Shown piece by piece: positions 37,447 through 46,885 of a stretch of DNA of 64,000 nt (position 1 is its first letter; each line of letters begins with the position of its first letter). Source of the DNA: Scytonema hofmannii PCC 7110 (GTDB lineage Bacteria > Cyanobacteriota > Cyanobacteriia > Cyanobacteriales > Nostocaceae); contig NZ_KQ976354.1 of assembly GCF_000346485.2 (NCBI RefSeq), positions 7,426,283 through 7,490,282 on the forward strand. The letters are read 5' to 3'. The notes under the pieces were generated by a model, which saw nothing but the letters and a program-made list of their open reading frames with translations, did no database searches and was not told where the DNA came from. Made by a program: the position numbers and the translations under genes.

Positions 37447-38400
37447 AAGTTGTTATTTAAGGCTGTAACTGCAAACCAAACCTCATCAAGGTCTAGCTGA
37501 AGCTTCCGAATTTAATTTGGAGGTTGCTTACACACCTTATCTCTAAAATTAGCACGAGATTAAAAATACATCATCTATCTTACACCGATTTGAAAAAAGA
37601 ATGCGACATTGTTCAAGCATAATTACTCATTCGGCAGTCCGATCGCACCTCACGCCTGACAAGTTTGAAGCCTACGCTGAAAAGTCAAGGTTGGAATATG
37701 TCACAAGCCTAAGCGAAAATGAATGCAAAACGAAATCCCCATAGTCCTCACAACTGCATTACAGCATGGAGGTATATGGGGGACAGGTATGTTCTAAAGA
37801 TATTTTTTCAGTTTATAGGTTATTGGTCACTTTTAGCGAATAATTTGCAGAAAAATTTTGAAAAAAATAAATTAATTTTTTAACAGTATGATGGTTGTTT
37901 TCAAACTTACTTTATCTGCATTTGCGGACATGAGTCTTCAAAGATAGTTCTTTAACCTTTGACCTTGCTGTAACTCGATTCTTTCCATGGCGGCGTATAT
38001 TACCAGGGCAATAAAGCCCATTTTAAAAAATAAAGATTAGTGAAAACCTTTAGCTTTTACACTGGTAGTCTAGTTAATTATTTAGTTATAAGTAAACAAT
38101 CAAGTAAAAATCAATTTTTATCAATAAATGTTAACTAAAAAAACTACTTTTCAGGTAGATAATGAAAACATTTATGTCTCAAAAATATTTCCATCTGATA
38201 CGTGAAAAACACATTCATTCAATTTATGCGATCGCTGATTGGCCATGAGTTAATGATTTATATAAAATTGCTCCAGACGAAACCCGCTCTCTTTAAAAAA
38301 GCGGGTTTGTAAAGGCTTATTTATTGAAGCTATATTGCCTCAACCTGTGAATGGAACTTGAGTTCAAAACACTTATGCGCCCAAGCCAAGAGATGGTAGC
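37447..38400. other. Repeat-bearing intergenic DNA downstream of tRNA-Ser
   Basis: No credible protein gene. It contains one copy of a stem-loop described separately (37733-37783), AT-rich DNA, and a palindrome with arms AAACCCGCT / AGCGGGTTT at 38280-38308 that would make a stable hairpin. Confidence 0.5.
37733..37783. repeat. Conserved stem-loop, copy 1
   Basis: Nested arms CCCCATA / TATGGGG and CCTC / GAGG enclose a loop with ACTGCATTACAGCAT. A second copy with the same loop core AACTGCATTAC and the same 3' arm (ATATGGGGGA) occurs at 38835-38884. Conservation of both loop and stem suggests a transcribed element. Confidence 0.65.
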
Positions 38401-38508
38401 ACGCTATAGAGGACAAAATCGCTAGCACTGGAAGCCACACTATAGAGGACAAAATCACTAGCACCGAAAGCCACACTATAATAGTGCAAAATCACTAGCA
38501 TTTTTTTG
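38401..38508. repeat. 36-bp tandem repeat, three units
   Basis: Units start at 38401, 38437 and 38473, each ACNCTATAGAGG-ACAAAATC-CTAGCACYG-like; the third unit diverges in its middle. Period is exactly 36 bp with no spacers, so not a CRISPR array. It ends next to the stop of the small ORF at 38510. The first two units hold TATAGAGG, the third TATAATAG. Confidence 0.9.
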
Positions 38509-38509
38509 A

Positions 38510-38704
38510 CTACTGGACTGGCTCTCTAAGACTGTACTCTTTTTGTTGCTTGACTTGCTCCCCTATTTCTCCTCGCTGGTTTGTGAATCTAAATTGGTAT
38601 TGTCTGAAATTGACTGCGATCGCAATTGCCACTACCGCAACAATAGCAACTGTCTTTAATAATTCCTGCGTAATAGAGTATTTATGCTTAAGTTGGTTTT
38701 TCAT
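38510..38704 (-). CDS. Small membrane protein, 64 aa, hypothetical
   Basis: MKNQLKHKYSITQELLKTVA precedes a membrane helix (VAIVAVVAIAIAVNF) and a polar C-terminal half. The frame carries a HIP1-type GCGATCGC within the helix codons. No clear ribosome binding site and no family recognised. It lies between the tandem 36-bp repeat and stem-loop copy 2. Could be real or chance. Confidence 0.4.
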   Translation of the reverse strand: MKNQLKHKYSITQELLKTVAIVAVVAIAIAVNFRQYQFRFTNQRGEIGEQVKQQKEYSLREPVQ

Positions 38705-39358
38705 GTGAGTTTACATAAAAGGTAGAATGCATAGTGTGCTGTGCTTCTGAGTGACGACTCAGTCAGTCGATCGCCCCCTTGCCGAAGCATCTGAGGCAGG
38801 TGCTCCCCCCTCTGCACTGCCAGATGTACAAAAAAAACCCCAACACCTGATAACTGCATTACGGTATGAGGAATATGGGGGATAAGTAATCAGACATAAA
38901 TAATTACACATTCGATTCTATATTGGACAACGTTTTAGGTCGAACTTTGTGCTGTTAATTTTGTCTTACTACTTAATTGATGTTTGTCTGCATAGTAATC
39001 ATAATTTAGGTGTTGTATGAAACATTAATGAAAAAATCATGAGAGTTTTCTCATGATGAACAAAAAATTTTGATAGTGTGGAGCGCTCGCTCTTCCGTTG
39101 AGCCTGGGCAAAAAACACTTTTGCCTAACGAGGCTCTAAAATGACCTAGATTTTATGCGTGCATTACGCACTTTTTATACTTAAAAATTCATCTTGCTTA
39201 CTGATTGAGCACTCTCAGTGAGAAAACCGTACTTAACAGGAGTAAATTTCTACCTCCAGAATATGTGTTTGGGTTGATAAAATTAAAATGTGGTTTAAGT
39301 AATGCTTTTACTAGCAAGCGTTGTACTTGAAAGTGCAGCATTATAAGGAGGCCAAAAC
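38705..39358. other. Intergenic region with stem-loop copy 2
   Basis: Holds stem-loop copy 2 (38835-38884) and otherwise AT-rich sequence. A 188-residue antisense frame crossing 39198-39764 is a shadow of the gene at 39414. Confidence 0.5.
38835..38884. repeat. Conserved stem-loop, copy 2
   Basis: Same element as 37733-37783: CCCC / GGGG closing pair, loop core AACTGCATTAC, 3' arm ATATGGGGGA. The inner pairs differ from copy 1 (CCT/AGG and ATA/TAT), as expected if structure rather than sequence is kept. Confidence 0.65.
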
Positions 39359-39400
39359 ATGAGAAATCAATCAAAAACTGCTGTTTTATTGGCTTTATAA
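39359..39400 (+). CDS. 13-residue micro-ORF with strong ribosome binding site
   Basis: AAGGAGG stands 8 bp before the ATG of MRNQSKTAVLLAL, and the stop overlaps the ribosome binding site (AAAGGAGG) of the gene at 39414. It may be a leader peptide coupling translation to the next gene. Alternatively it is the surviving start of an M48/HtpX-type membrane protease gene, whose N-termini look similar, after an internal deletion. Confidence 0.4.
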   Translation: MRNQSKTAVLLAL

Positions 39401-39413
39401 AGGAGGCAAACCA

Positions 39414-39818
39414 ATGACATACAATGCAAACGGTGAGGAAAACGTAGTTGTAGTAGAAGTTAGCCCTCAAACCAATGAAATGGTAGAAACCGAGATGGCT
39501 GGCGAAACCGATGAAATTAAGCACGAAACCAAAGCACTGATTGAAGCCCTCAGAAGACGCGCCCAAGCAGAAGCAGAGTCTGCAGGGACTCTGACTAGGG
39601 AAACTTTTTTGGATGCAGTACGTCGCGCACGAGAAGCAATTGAAGGTGAAAAACTCATAGAGCGAGATCGCATAGAAAACGCATTTACAATACTTCAGCA
39701 GGACGCTGAGAAAAACTGGCATGAGTTTTGGAAACAGTTTGCCGAACTCGGCGATCGCTTCCAAGACGCTACAAAAGCTGCATGGGATGCTTTTAATGCT
39801 CCTCGCCCTCGTTCTTAA
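39414..39818 (+). CDS. Small acidic helical protein, 134 aa, hypothetical
   Basis: Soluble, charged protein: disordered acidic N-terminus (about 1-35), then helices rich in Glu/Lys/Arg (ALIEALRRRAQAEAESAG, FLDAVRRAREAIEGEKLIER) and an aromatic C-terminal helix (NWHEFWKQFAELGDRFQDAT). Excellent ribosome binding site AAAGGAGG 8 bp upstream. I recall similar proteins in cyanobacteria without known function. Codon use and HIP1 sites match neighbours. Confidence 0.75.
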   Translation: MTYNANGEENVVVVEVSPQTNEMVETEMAGETDEIKHETKALIEALRRRAQAEAESAGTLTRETFLDAVRRAREAIEGEKLIERDRIENAFTILQQDAEKNWHEFWKQFAELGDRFQDATKAAWDAFNAPRPRS

Positions 39819-39978
39819 ATGATTTTAGATCTTCACGCAAAGGTGCTAAGCGAAGAGGCTAAGCAGTCTTTGCGTGATTTTTCTTAACGTGGAATTACTA
39901 GAATTGCTATAGATGCTAGATAATGGAAAAGCTTTAACATTAATTTTCACTCTTTAGCTCTGTAGACAAGAATTCATT

Positions 39979-41763
39979 ATGCGAACTTACTATTGCGGCG
40001 AACTCCGAAAAGAACATATTGGAGAAACTGTTACCTTGTACGGATGGGTGGACCGTCGCCGCGATCACGGGGGCGTGATATTTATAGATTTACGCGATCG
40101 CAGTGGTACAGTTCAAATTGTGAGCGATCCTCAGCGCACTCCTGATTCCTACGAAGACGCGAATGCTCTTAGAAATGAGTATGTTGTTGAAATTACAGGT
40201 AGGGTGACGCAACGTCCCGAAGAATCTCTAAATTCTCGCATACCCACAGGCGAAGTTGAAATTTATGCCGACAATATTAAACTGCTCAATCCTGTCCGCA
40301 AACAGCTTCCATTTCAAGTGTCCACCGCAGATACAGATCCAGTGCGGGAAGAACTCAGGCTGAAGTATCGCTACTTGGATTTGCGACGCGATCGCATGGC
40401 AAATAACTTACAATTGCGGCATCAAATTGTGAAAGCCATTCGTCGTTACTTGGAAGATGTGGAAGGTTTTGTAGAAATCGAAACTCCTATACTGACTCGT
40501 TCTACACCTGAAGGTGCGCGGGATTATCTTGTACCCAGTCGGGCTAACCCCGGTGAATGGTTTGCTTTGCCACAATCACCCCAACTTTTTAAACAATTAT
40601 TAATGGTATCTGGATTTGACAGATACTATCAGATTGCTCGTTGTTTCCGAGATGAAGACTTACGTGCTGACAGACAACCGGAATTTACTCAGCTGGACAT
40701 GGAGATGAGCTTTATGTCCCATGAGGAAATTATCGAACTCAACGAAAAGTTGGTTTGTCACATCTTCAAAACAGTTAAAAACTTGGAGTTACAACGCCCC
40801 TTTCCACGTCTGACTTATGCAGAGGCGCAAGAACGCTACGGTAGTGATAAACCAGATACGCGCTATGGTTTAGAACTTGTCAATGTCTCTGCTATTTTGA
40901 AAGACTGTAGTTTTAAAGTTTTTAAGGAGGCTGTAGCGAATGGTGGAGTCGTCAAAATTCTGCCTATTCCTAACGGGGATGCTATCTCGAACGTGCGGAT
41001 TAAACCGGGCGGTGATGTCTTTAAGGAAGCAGCTGATGCAGGCGCTCAAGGTTTAGCTTATATTCGAGTTAGAGAAGATGGTGATATCGACACAATTAAC
41101 GCCATCAAAACTAACCTGACAGAAGAACAAAAACAGGAAATTTTACGTTGTACAAATGCAAAACCCGGTCATTTGTTGTTATTTGGTGCAGGTGACACTG
41201 CTACTGTCAATAAAACCTTAGATAGATTGAGACAAGTTGTTGCTAAAGAATTTGGACTGATAGATCCAGAGAAAGTTAACTTACTTTGGATTACAGAATT
41301 CCCCATGTTTGAATGGAATGCTGACGAAAAACGTCTAGAAGCATTACATCACCCATTTACTGCACCACATCCAAACGATCTCAGCGATCTCAAAACTGCA
41401 CGAGCAGAAGCATACGATTTGGTGTTTAATGGCTTTGAAGTTGGTGGCGGTAGCTTGCGGATCTATCAGCGTGAAGTTCAGGAGCAGGTTTTTGAGGCAA
41501 TTGGGCTTTCTCCAGAAGAAGCACATAATAAATTTGGCTTCCTGTTGGATGCTTTTGAGTACGGAACTCCACCTCATGGTGGGATTGCTTATGGTTTAGA
41601 CCGCTTGGTAATGTTACTTTCTAAAGAAGAATCCATTCGAGATGTGATTGCTTTTCCAAAGACTCAACAAGCAAGTTGCTTGTTAACAGATGCACCTTCG
41701 ACAGTAGATGCAAAGCAGCTTAAAGAATTGCACGTTGCTTCCACTTTCAAACCTAAATCGTAA
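39979..41763 (+). CDS. aspS: Aspartyl-tRNA synthetase
   Basis: Class II synthetase charging tRNA-Asp. 594 residues, bacterial length. N-terminal OB fold ([20 protein letters not shown]), motif 1 and 2 around [13 protein letters not shown] and [20 protein letters not shown], a GAD insertion domain (about 300-420), and motif 3 [13 protein letters not shown]. Many cyanobacterial AspRS also charge tRNA-Asn (non-discriminating); I cannot decide that from this window. A palindrome follows 18 bp after the stop. Confidence 0.97.
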   Translation: MRTYYCGELRKEHIGETVTLYGWVDRRRDHGGVIFIDLRDRSGTVQIVSDPQRTPDSYEDANALRNEYVVEITGRVTQRPEESLNSRIPTGEVEIYADNIKLLNPVRKQLPFQVSTADTDPVREELRLKYRYLDLRRDRMANNLQLRHQIVKAIRRYLEDVEGFVEIETPILTRSTPEGARDYLVPSRANPGEWFALPQSPQLFKQLLMVSGFDRYYQIARCFRDEDLRADRQPEFTQLDMEMSFMSHEEIIELNEKLVCHIFKTVKNLELQRPFPRLTYAEAQERYGSDKPDTRYGLELVNVSAILKDCSFKVFKEAVANGGVVKILPIPNGDAISNVRIKPGGDVFKEAADAGAQGLAYIRVREDGDIDTINAIKTNLTEEQKQEILRCTNAKPGHLLLFGAGDTATVNKTLDRLRQVVAKEFGLIDPEKVNLLWITEFPMFEWNADEKRLEALHHPFTAPHPNDLSDLKTARAEAYDLVFNGFEVGGGSLRIYQREVQEQVFEAIGLSPEEAHNKFGFLLDAFEYGTPPHGGIAYGLDRLVMLLSKEESIRDVIAFPKTQQASCLLTDAPSTVDAKQLKELHVASTFKPKS

Positions 41764-41781
41764 TAAGTTTTAATAAACTGC

Positions 41782-41816
41782 CAGAAACCAGACTTCTTCA
41801 AGAAGTCTGGTTTCTG
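41782..41816. repeat. Palindrome after aspS
   Basis: Arms CAGAAACCAGACTTCT and complement with a 3-nt loop. It contains the ACTTCT / AGAAGT core of the family at 23047 and 34824, with a different outer arm. May act as the aspS terminator. Confidence 0.85.
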
Positions 41817-41886
41817 TTAATGAGATTCAAGTTAGCAAGGTATTCTCAATCCAATACCGCAAGGGATACGATCGTTGAGGTGTCAG

Positions 41887-41915
41887 AACCCCGGTTTCTT
41901 TGAGAAACCGGGGTT
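41887..41915. repeat. Palindrome, AACCCCGGTTTCT variant
   Basis: Perfect 13-bp arms AACCCCGGTTTCT with loop TTG, preceded by GGTGTCAG. The same arm and flank recur near 3602-3640 in opposite orientation. Confidence 0.85.
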
Positions 41916-41929
41916 TTAATTTCCGCTTA

Positions 41930-42448
41930 TCCGAGCCACATTGATTATCAATATTATCATAAGATAATATTTCTCATCTTTGAATTAGTATAAGCATATA
42001 AGGAGAACAAAAAAAGTAAAAATTGTGCGAACTGAACTCCATTAAATAAGAAGAATCATCAAAGAATAAGTATTTTTTGGCATGAGTTTTATCTAAAAAA
42101 TAATACCAAAACCCTTGTGTTTTTCTTTCTTTAAAGAATAAAAAATTAGTTATTTTACTTAAAAATATACGGCAACTTAAATAGTTTGTTATTCATGATA
42201 TGATATTGTAATTCTTTGAGAGAAGACGTCAAAACTTGTCTCCTATTTGGAGGTAAGTAGACGGCTAAAACATAGAAAGGTGATATCACTACGCACTTTG
42301 CATGCAGACGTAGTGAACTAAACGACCTGATAATAGTAAGATATTAAGCGCTCAATGTCTTAATAAGAGTCGTCACCTTAAAACACAGGGTGTCATGTTA
42401 AGTCCGGTTGAATGGTGCTTATTAAACTAAGTGTGTGTTTACCAGTTT
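41930..42448. other. AT-rich intergenic region upstream of the EPS locus
   Basis: No credible gene. Very AT-rich to about 42230, then a more balanced stretch (42240-42420) of unknown nature. The AACCCCGGTTTCT palindrome lies just before it. Could carry the promoter of the EPS genes. Confidence 0.4.
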
Positions 42449-42653
42449 ATGATGCTAATGCTAAAACGTATAACAATTCAACCTCGCGTGAGGTTTAAAG
42501 AACTCGAACAACTTGCTCGTCAGTATTTGGAAGTAGTTGAAAGCCCCCACCATCAAAGAATTTGGCCATTAGCCCAGGGAAAGAAAATGGCAAGAAAGTG
42601 ATGGAGAGAACAGGCTACAGTCGGGGGTAGATTCGTCGTTTGGCACAAAGTTA
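42449..42653 (+). pseudogene. IS630-family transposase N-terminal fossil
   Basis: FKELEQLARQYLEVVESPHHQRIWPLAQGKK split over two short quotes: FKELEQLARQYLEVVES and QRIWPLAQGKK match the start of cyanobacterial IS630 transposases. After a frameshift near 42598 the sequence continues as ERTGYSRG, then TAG where Trp is expected, then IRRLAQS, the helix-turn-helix region. No catalytic domain remains. Confidence 0.65.
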
Positions 42654-42840
42654 AAATCAACAAGAAGTATATGCAGTGTGCAATCGCCGACATAAAACCC
42701 AAGCTCTAAAACTTTATTGAATGACAAGCTTTGCAACAAACCGCCCCCGATGGAAGATTGTAAAACAGTCGGTAAATGGCGGATTGGATGAGATAAGCAT
42801 AACCTTTTGTAGGCTTTGCAATTAGGTAGCACTATTGTAT

Positions 42841-44307
42841 ATGAATCCATTTCTTTGGTTTAAAAATCCTGAAAACATAGTAGGCGCGGGATACTCAAAT
42901 TCTTCAGATATCCAAACGCGATCGCGCAATCTAAATAAAATCAGGACGAATTCCTTGTTGATGATTGTTGCTGTTAATGGAGTTGTGTGGGGAGCCGCTC
43001 TATTTTATTTAATAACAGCAAAAAAAACTTATGTCAGCGATTGGTCTATCAATATCCCCATCTCAAACACGAATGCTAATATTAACCTGCCTAATATTGG
43101 TCAAGCTACATCTCAAGATAGCTCTGCTTACTCTGGAACGACCTTCGATCCTAGAGAAAATTATAAAGCTGTTGCCAATAGCGAAGAGGTATTGAAATTA
43201 GCAGCTCGAGATGCGAATATGCCATTAAAGAAATATGGCAAACCTAGAATTAAGATAGTCAACAATACAACGTTTATAGAATTTGAGCTTAAAGGGTCTA
43301 CACCACAAGAAGCTCAGCAAAAATCTACAGCTCTGTATAATGCTTTGGAAACAAAGCTTAATCAGTTAAGACAAGAAGAAATTTCTCAACAAAACCGTCT
43401 TTTACAAACAGGAATTGATGAATTAAGAGAAAAACTGAAAGCTTCTCAAGAGAGGCTTTCTATGTACAAGGTTGCTTCAGGTTTGAGTTCAGACGAGCAG
43501 CTGAGTAATCTAGCAATTAATATTGAAACACTGCGGAGACAACGGGCTGAATTAATCGCTCAAGAACAAGAATCTCAAGCTGGTTTAGTAGAGTTATCAG
43601 CTAATCTGGGTTTATCTTCTCAAGAAGCATCATATGCATTTATTCTTCAAGGAGATACACTATTTCAAAAATATTTGCAGAGTTATAACGAAGCAAAAAG
43701 TCAGTTGATTACTTTGAGCGCCAAGTTTTTGTTCAATCATCCGATAGTGGTTACGCAAAAAGCAGAGTTAAGATCGGCTGAAACATCTCTGATAAGTAGA
43801 GCCAGGTTACTTTTAAAGCGTCCAGTTAGTATGGCAGCTATCAATAAAATCAATTTTGGCAATACTGATGCCAGTGGAGCAAAGCGGACGGATTTGTCAG
43901 AAAAACTTGTGACAGCGAGTGTAGAGACTCGGGGTTTACAAGCACAAGTCAAAACATTAGACAAAGAAATTACTGCTCTAGAAGCAAGGCTGAAAATGCT
44001 ATCACAACGACAATCAGTGATAGAAGATTTGAAGCGAGACGTTCAAGTTTATGAAGCAGTCTTTTCATCAACGATCGCACGATTGGATTTAACAAAAGCA
44101 AGGGTTTCTGCTTCTTATCCTCAAATTCAAGTTATGTCAAAGCCGAGTTTACCAGAAAACCCTACTGCACCCAAAAAAGAATTTGTTGTTCTAGGTGCAT
44201 TGTTAGGTTCGGTGCTTTTAACAGGTGGGATGGTTCGTGTGTCGCAACAACATACTTTTAAGGAAGAAAATAGCAAATCCTTGAAACGCTCGGATGCTAT
44301 GAATTAA
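42841..44307 (+). CDS. Wzz/GumC-type polysaccharide chain-length protein
   Basis: Polysaccharide co-polymerase that sets chain length and links polymerisation to export. 488 residues from ATG 42841 (MNPFLWFKNPENIVG). Membrane helix near 36-58, a Wzz domain, long periplasmic coiled coils (about 175-260 and 365-405), and a second helix near 450-468. No C-terminal tyrosine kinase, so regulation by a separate kinase is possible. First gene of the exopolysaccharide run, with only 3 bp to the next. Confidence 0.85.
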   Translation: MNPFLWFKNPENIVGAGYSNSSDIQTRSRNLNKIRTNSLLMIVAVNGVVWGAALFYLITAKKTYVSDWSINIPISNTNANINLPNIGQATSQDSSAYSGTTFDPRENYKAVANSEEVLKLAARDANMPLKKYGKPRIKIVNNTTFIEFELKGSTPQEAQQKSTALYNALETKLNQLRQEEISQQNRLLQTGIDELREKLKASQERLSMYKVASGLSSDEQLSNLAINIETLRRQRAELIAQEQESQAGLVELSANLGLSSQEASYAFILQGDTLFQKYLQSYNEAKSQLITLSAKFLFNHPIVVTQKAELRSAETSLISRARLLLKRPVSMAAINKINFGNTDASGAKRTDLSEKLVTASVETRGLQAQVKTLDKEITALEARLKMLSQRQSVIEDLKRDVQVYEAVFSSTIARLDLTKARVSASYPQIQVMSKPSLPENPTAPKKEFVVLGALLGSVLLTGGMVRVSQQHTFKEENSKSLKRSDAMN

Positions 44308-44310
44308 AGT

Positions 44311-45606
44311 ATGAAACCTCAAAATTTTGAAGAAAGTTTAATCTGGTATTTCATCATAGGAGCTTACGCAATTTATGCTCTGGGTATTTTGTTACCCGTG
44401 TACTCATTGTTAGCATGGATTCTGTTTGTCTGTTTGTGTTGGCGAATTTACAAGCAACCCAAGCAGGAAATATATATACCCAAAGTTACTTGGATATGGT
44501 GTATGTGTATGCTCCTGACTCTAGTTGCTACTTATCTGGGTATAAAGGACTATAATCTAGGCAACAATGACCTAATTAGAGGTGTGGTGGGCTGGCTGAC
44601 AAGCTCTGCAGTACTGGCACTCTTCCTTTTAAGTGGTTGCTTAAATATTAGACCAAACATAATTTACAGAGCAGTTTGCATATTATGCTTGCAAAGTTTG
44701 ATAGTCATCCCAATTGCTTACGTTGCTTCTCAAGTCAATATACCTAGCGATCTATATACGTCTCCAATAGAAAGGCTTATCCAGAATGGTCCAATTTTTT
44801 ATAAGGTAAGTCTCTACATTATCGATGTTGAATCCAAGAGTCCCCGTTTAGCTCTATTCGCTCCTTGGGCTCCTGCTCTAGGTTTAGTCAGCAATATCTA
44901 CTTTTTCCTAGCACTGCAAGAACCAAAAAAAGTGTGGCGATACATTGGTGTAGTGGGTGCGATCGCCATGAACGTTGTATCCGTTTCACGCTTGGCTTTG
45001 ATTTCTCTGCCACTAGTTTTGATAATTACATGGTTGTTGAATAACTTGACTCGACCTAGCACTCAAATTGCAGCAGGAGTCATGAGTGCTTTGTCAGGTA
45101 TTTTCAGTACGCCACTTGTCAATGCTGCTAGAGATTTGGCAGATTTATTTTACAATTCACGAGCTAGTTCTTCAGAAGTCCGAGCCGCATTAGCTGAAAT
45201 CGTACTCGAACGTTGGGAAGAAGCACCTCTATGGGGTCATGGAATTCAAGAACCAGGACCGTTAGCAGTAGCAAAGATGCCTATTGGTTCTCATCATACT
45301 TGGTTCGGTCTGTTATTTGTGAAGGGAATGGTTGGTCTCATTGCCTTGATAGTACCCATGTTATGGAGTTTTGTAGACCTAGTTATCAAGGCACGAGAAA
45401 GCACCACAGCAAAAGTATCCCTCAGTATTTTGTTAACATTGTTCTTCTTTTCGTTTGGCGAGCAAATCGATGTTTTGGCTTACCTTTGCTGGCCCGGATT
45501 GATTGTTATAGGCATTGCATTCAAAGAGAGACAACCAAGTTTGATATCTGTTCAAAGAGAAAACATAACCACATCATATTTTTATGGGAGAAAATCTAGT
45601 GATTAA
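44311..45606 (+). CDS. Wzy-like O-antigen polymerase/ligase family protein
   Basis: 431-residue membrane protein with about 11 hydrophobic helices and a large periplasmic loop containing RASSSEVRAALAEIVLERW and WGHGIQE, then SHHTWFGLLFVKGMVG, the Wzy_C/O-antigen ligase pattern. Predicted to join lipid-linked repeat units on the periplasmic side. Three bp after the Wzz gene and overlapping the flippase by 23 bp, consistent with tight co-translation. Confidence 0.8.
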   Translation: MKPQNFEESLIWYFIIGAYAIYALGILLPVYSLLAWILFVCLCWRIYKQPKQEIYIPKVTWIWCMCMLLTLVATYLGIKDYNLGNNDLIRGVVGWLTSSAVLALFLLSGCLNIRPNIIYRAVCILCLQSLIVIPIAYVASQVNIPSDLYTSPIERLIQNGPIFYKVSLYIIDVESKSPRLALFAPWAPALGLVSNIYFFLALQEPKKVWRYIGVVGAIAMNVVSVSRLALISLPLVLIITWLLNNLTRPSTQIAAGVMSALSGIFSTPLVNAARDLADLFYNSRASSSEVRAALAEIVLERWEEAPLWGHGIQEPGPLAVAKMPIGSHHTWFGLLFVKGMVGLIALIVPMLWSFVDLVIKARESTTAKVSLSILLTLFFFSFGEQIDVLAYLCWPGLIVIGIAFKERQPSLISVQRENITTSYFYGRKSSD

Positions 45607-46885
45607 TTTCATAAAAATAATCAACCAGAAATTATCAAATCAATTTCTTCGTAATATTGGCTGGCTTGGTGGTGCAGAATTAGTCAATCGTATTTTTCGT
45701 TTGGGAACAACAGTGATACTGGCTCGCAACTTAAGTTCTCAAGACTACGGATTGGCAGCAGTCGTTATAACTCTCAATGAATTCGCTAGTGTTTTAACTC
45801 TGAGATCGGGGATTGGCGGAAAAATAGTACAAGCGAGGGAAGAGGATTTAAAAGTTTTCTGCGACACAGCCTATTGGCTCAATTGGATTTTATGTATCTT
45901 TCTTTTCATAATTCAATGTATTTTAGCTTTTCCCATTGCTTGGTTTTATAAAGATAGTAGGCTGATAGCACCAATTTGTGTTGCTGCTCTAGTCTATTTA
46001 ATGTTGCCACACTTTTCCGTTCATAATGCATTAATAGACAGAGAAAACAGGTTCAAAATAACAGCTTTAAGCACTTCTATTCAGGCAATGCTAAGCAATG
46101 TACTGAGTATGGTACTTGCCATTATGGGCATGGGTATGTGGGCTTTTGTCCTACCCTTTGTCCTAACAACTCCAGTGTGGATAGTAGTGACTCATTTAAA
46201 TCAACCTTGGCGACCTACCAAGTCTTTCACTCTTCATCGGTGGCAAGAAATAATAAGCTTTGGTAAAGATGTGCTGGGTTATGAATTATTAGATAAAATG
46301 AGAGCCAATTTAGACTATATTTTAATTGGACGTTTTTTAGGAGTTGAAGCGTTAGGACTTTATTTTTTTGCTTTTAACGCTGGTTTGGGGATTAGCCTAA
46401 ACGTTATTAATGTAATGGTATGGCCTTTATATCCTCATCTTTGTGCTGTTCGTAATAATATGGAGGAGCTTAAAGAAAAATACTTTCACAGTCTGAAAAT
46501 TCTTGCCTTCATTATTGTTCCACTTGTTCTTCTACAATCTACTTTAGCCCCATTTTATGTACCAATTATTTTTGGTAAGAAATGGGAAGTCGCAATTCCA
46601 ATAGTCGTCCTGATTTGTTTGTCTGCTTTACCACGTCCTTTTGCTACCGCAGCAGCCTTGCTCCTTCAGTCCTTAGATAGAGCTTGGATTAATCTTCGTT
46701 ACAGTGCAATTTTTACGATAGTCTTTACAATTGCCTTAATTATAGCAATGAAGTGGGGAACTTTAGGAGTCGCTATAGCCGTACTCATTTCTCACGCTTT
46801 AGCATTGCCCGTCTTCTCTATTTGGGCAACTCAATATGTATTTATTAAAAATTCCACTTTACTATTCACTGAAAAAAGATTATGA
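45584..46885 (+). CDS. Wzx-type oligosaccharide flippase
   Basis: 433 residues, 12-14 membrane helices, MOP-superfamily polysaccharide exporter. NIGWLGGAELVNRIFRLGTT and LARNLSSQDYGLAAVVITLN open the domain; GYELLDKMRANLDYILIGRF is the conserved mid helix. Flips the lipid-linked repeat across the inner membrane. Start ATG 45584 overlaps the polymerase; GTG 45599 is an alternative. Overlaps the next gene by 4 bp (ATGA). Confidence 0.87.
   Translation: MGENLVINFIKIINQKLSNQFLRNIGWLGGAELVNRIFRLGTTVILARNLSSQDYGLAAVVITLNEFASVLTLRSGIGGKIVQAREEDLKVFCDTAYWLNWILCIFLFIIQCILAFPIAWFYKDSRLIAPICVAALVYLMLPHFSVHNALIDRENRFKITALSTSIQAMLSNVLSMVLAIMGMGMWAFVLPFVLTTPVWIVVTHLNQPWRPTKSFTLHRWQEIISFGKDVLGYELLDKMRANLDYILIGRFLGVEALGLYFFAFNAGLGISLNVINVMVWPLYPHLCAVRNNMEELKEKYFHSLKILAFIIVPLVLLQSTLAPFYVPIIFGKKWEVAIPIVVLICLSALPRPFATAAALLLQSLDRAWINLRYSAIFTIVFTIALIIAMKWGTLGVAIAVLISHALALPVFSIWATQYVFIKNSTLLFTEKRL

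Noticed and set aside
38401-38508. CRISPR array (36-bp repeats)
   Set aside because: Units are directly adjacent with no spacers and no cas genes are nearby.
39198-39764. 188-residue minus-strand frame
   Set aside because: Antisense to the better supported gene at 39414, Phe/Cys-rich as expected for a shadow, with no ribosome binding site.
42569-42850. 93-residue minus-strand frame
   Set aside because: Overlaps the IS630 fossil and the start of the Wzz gene; no family or ribosome binding site.
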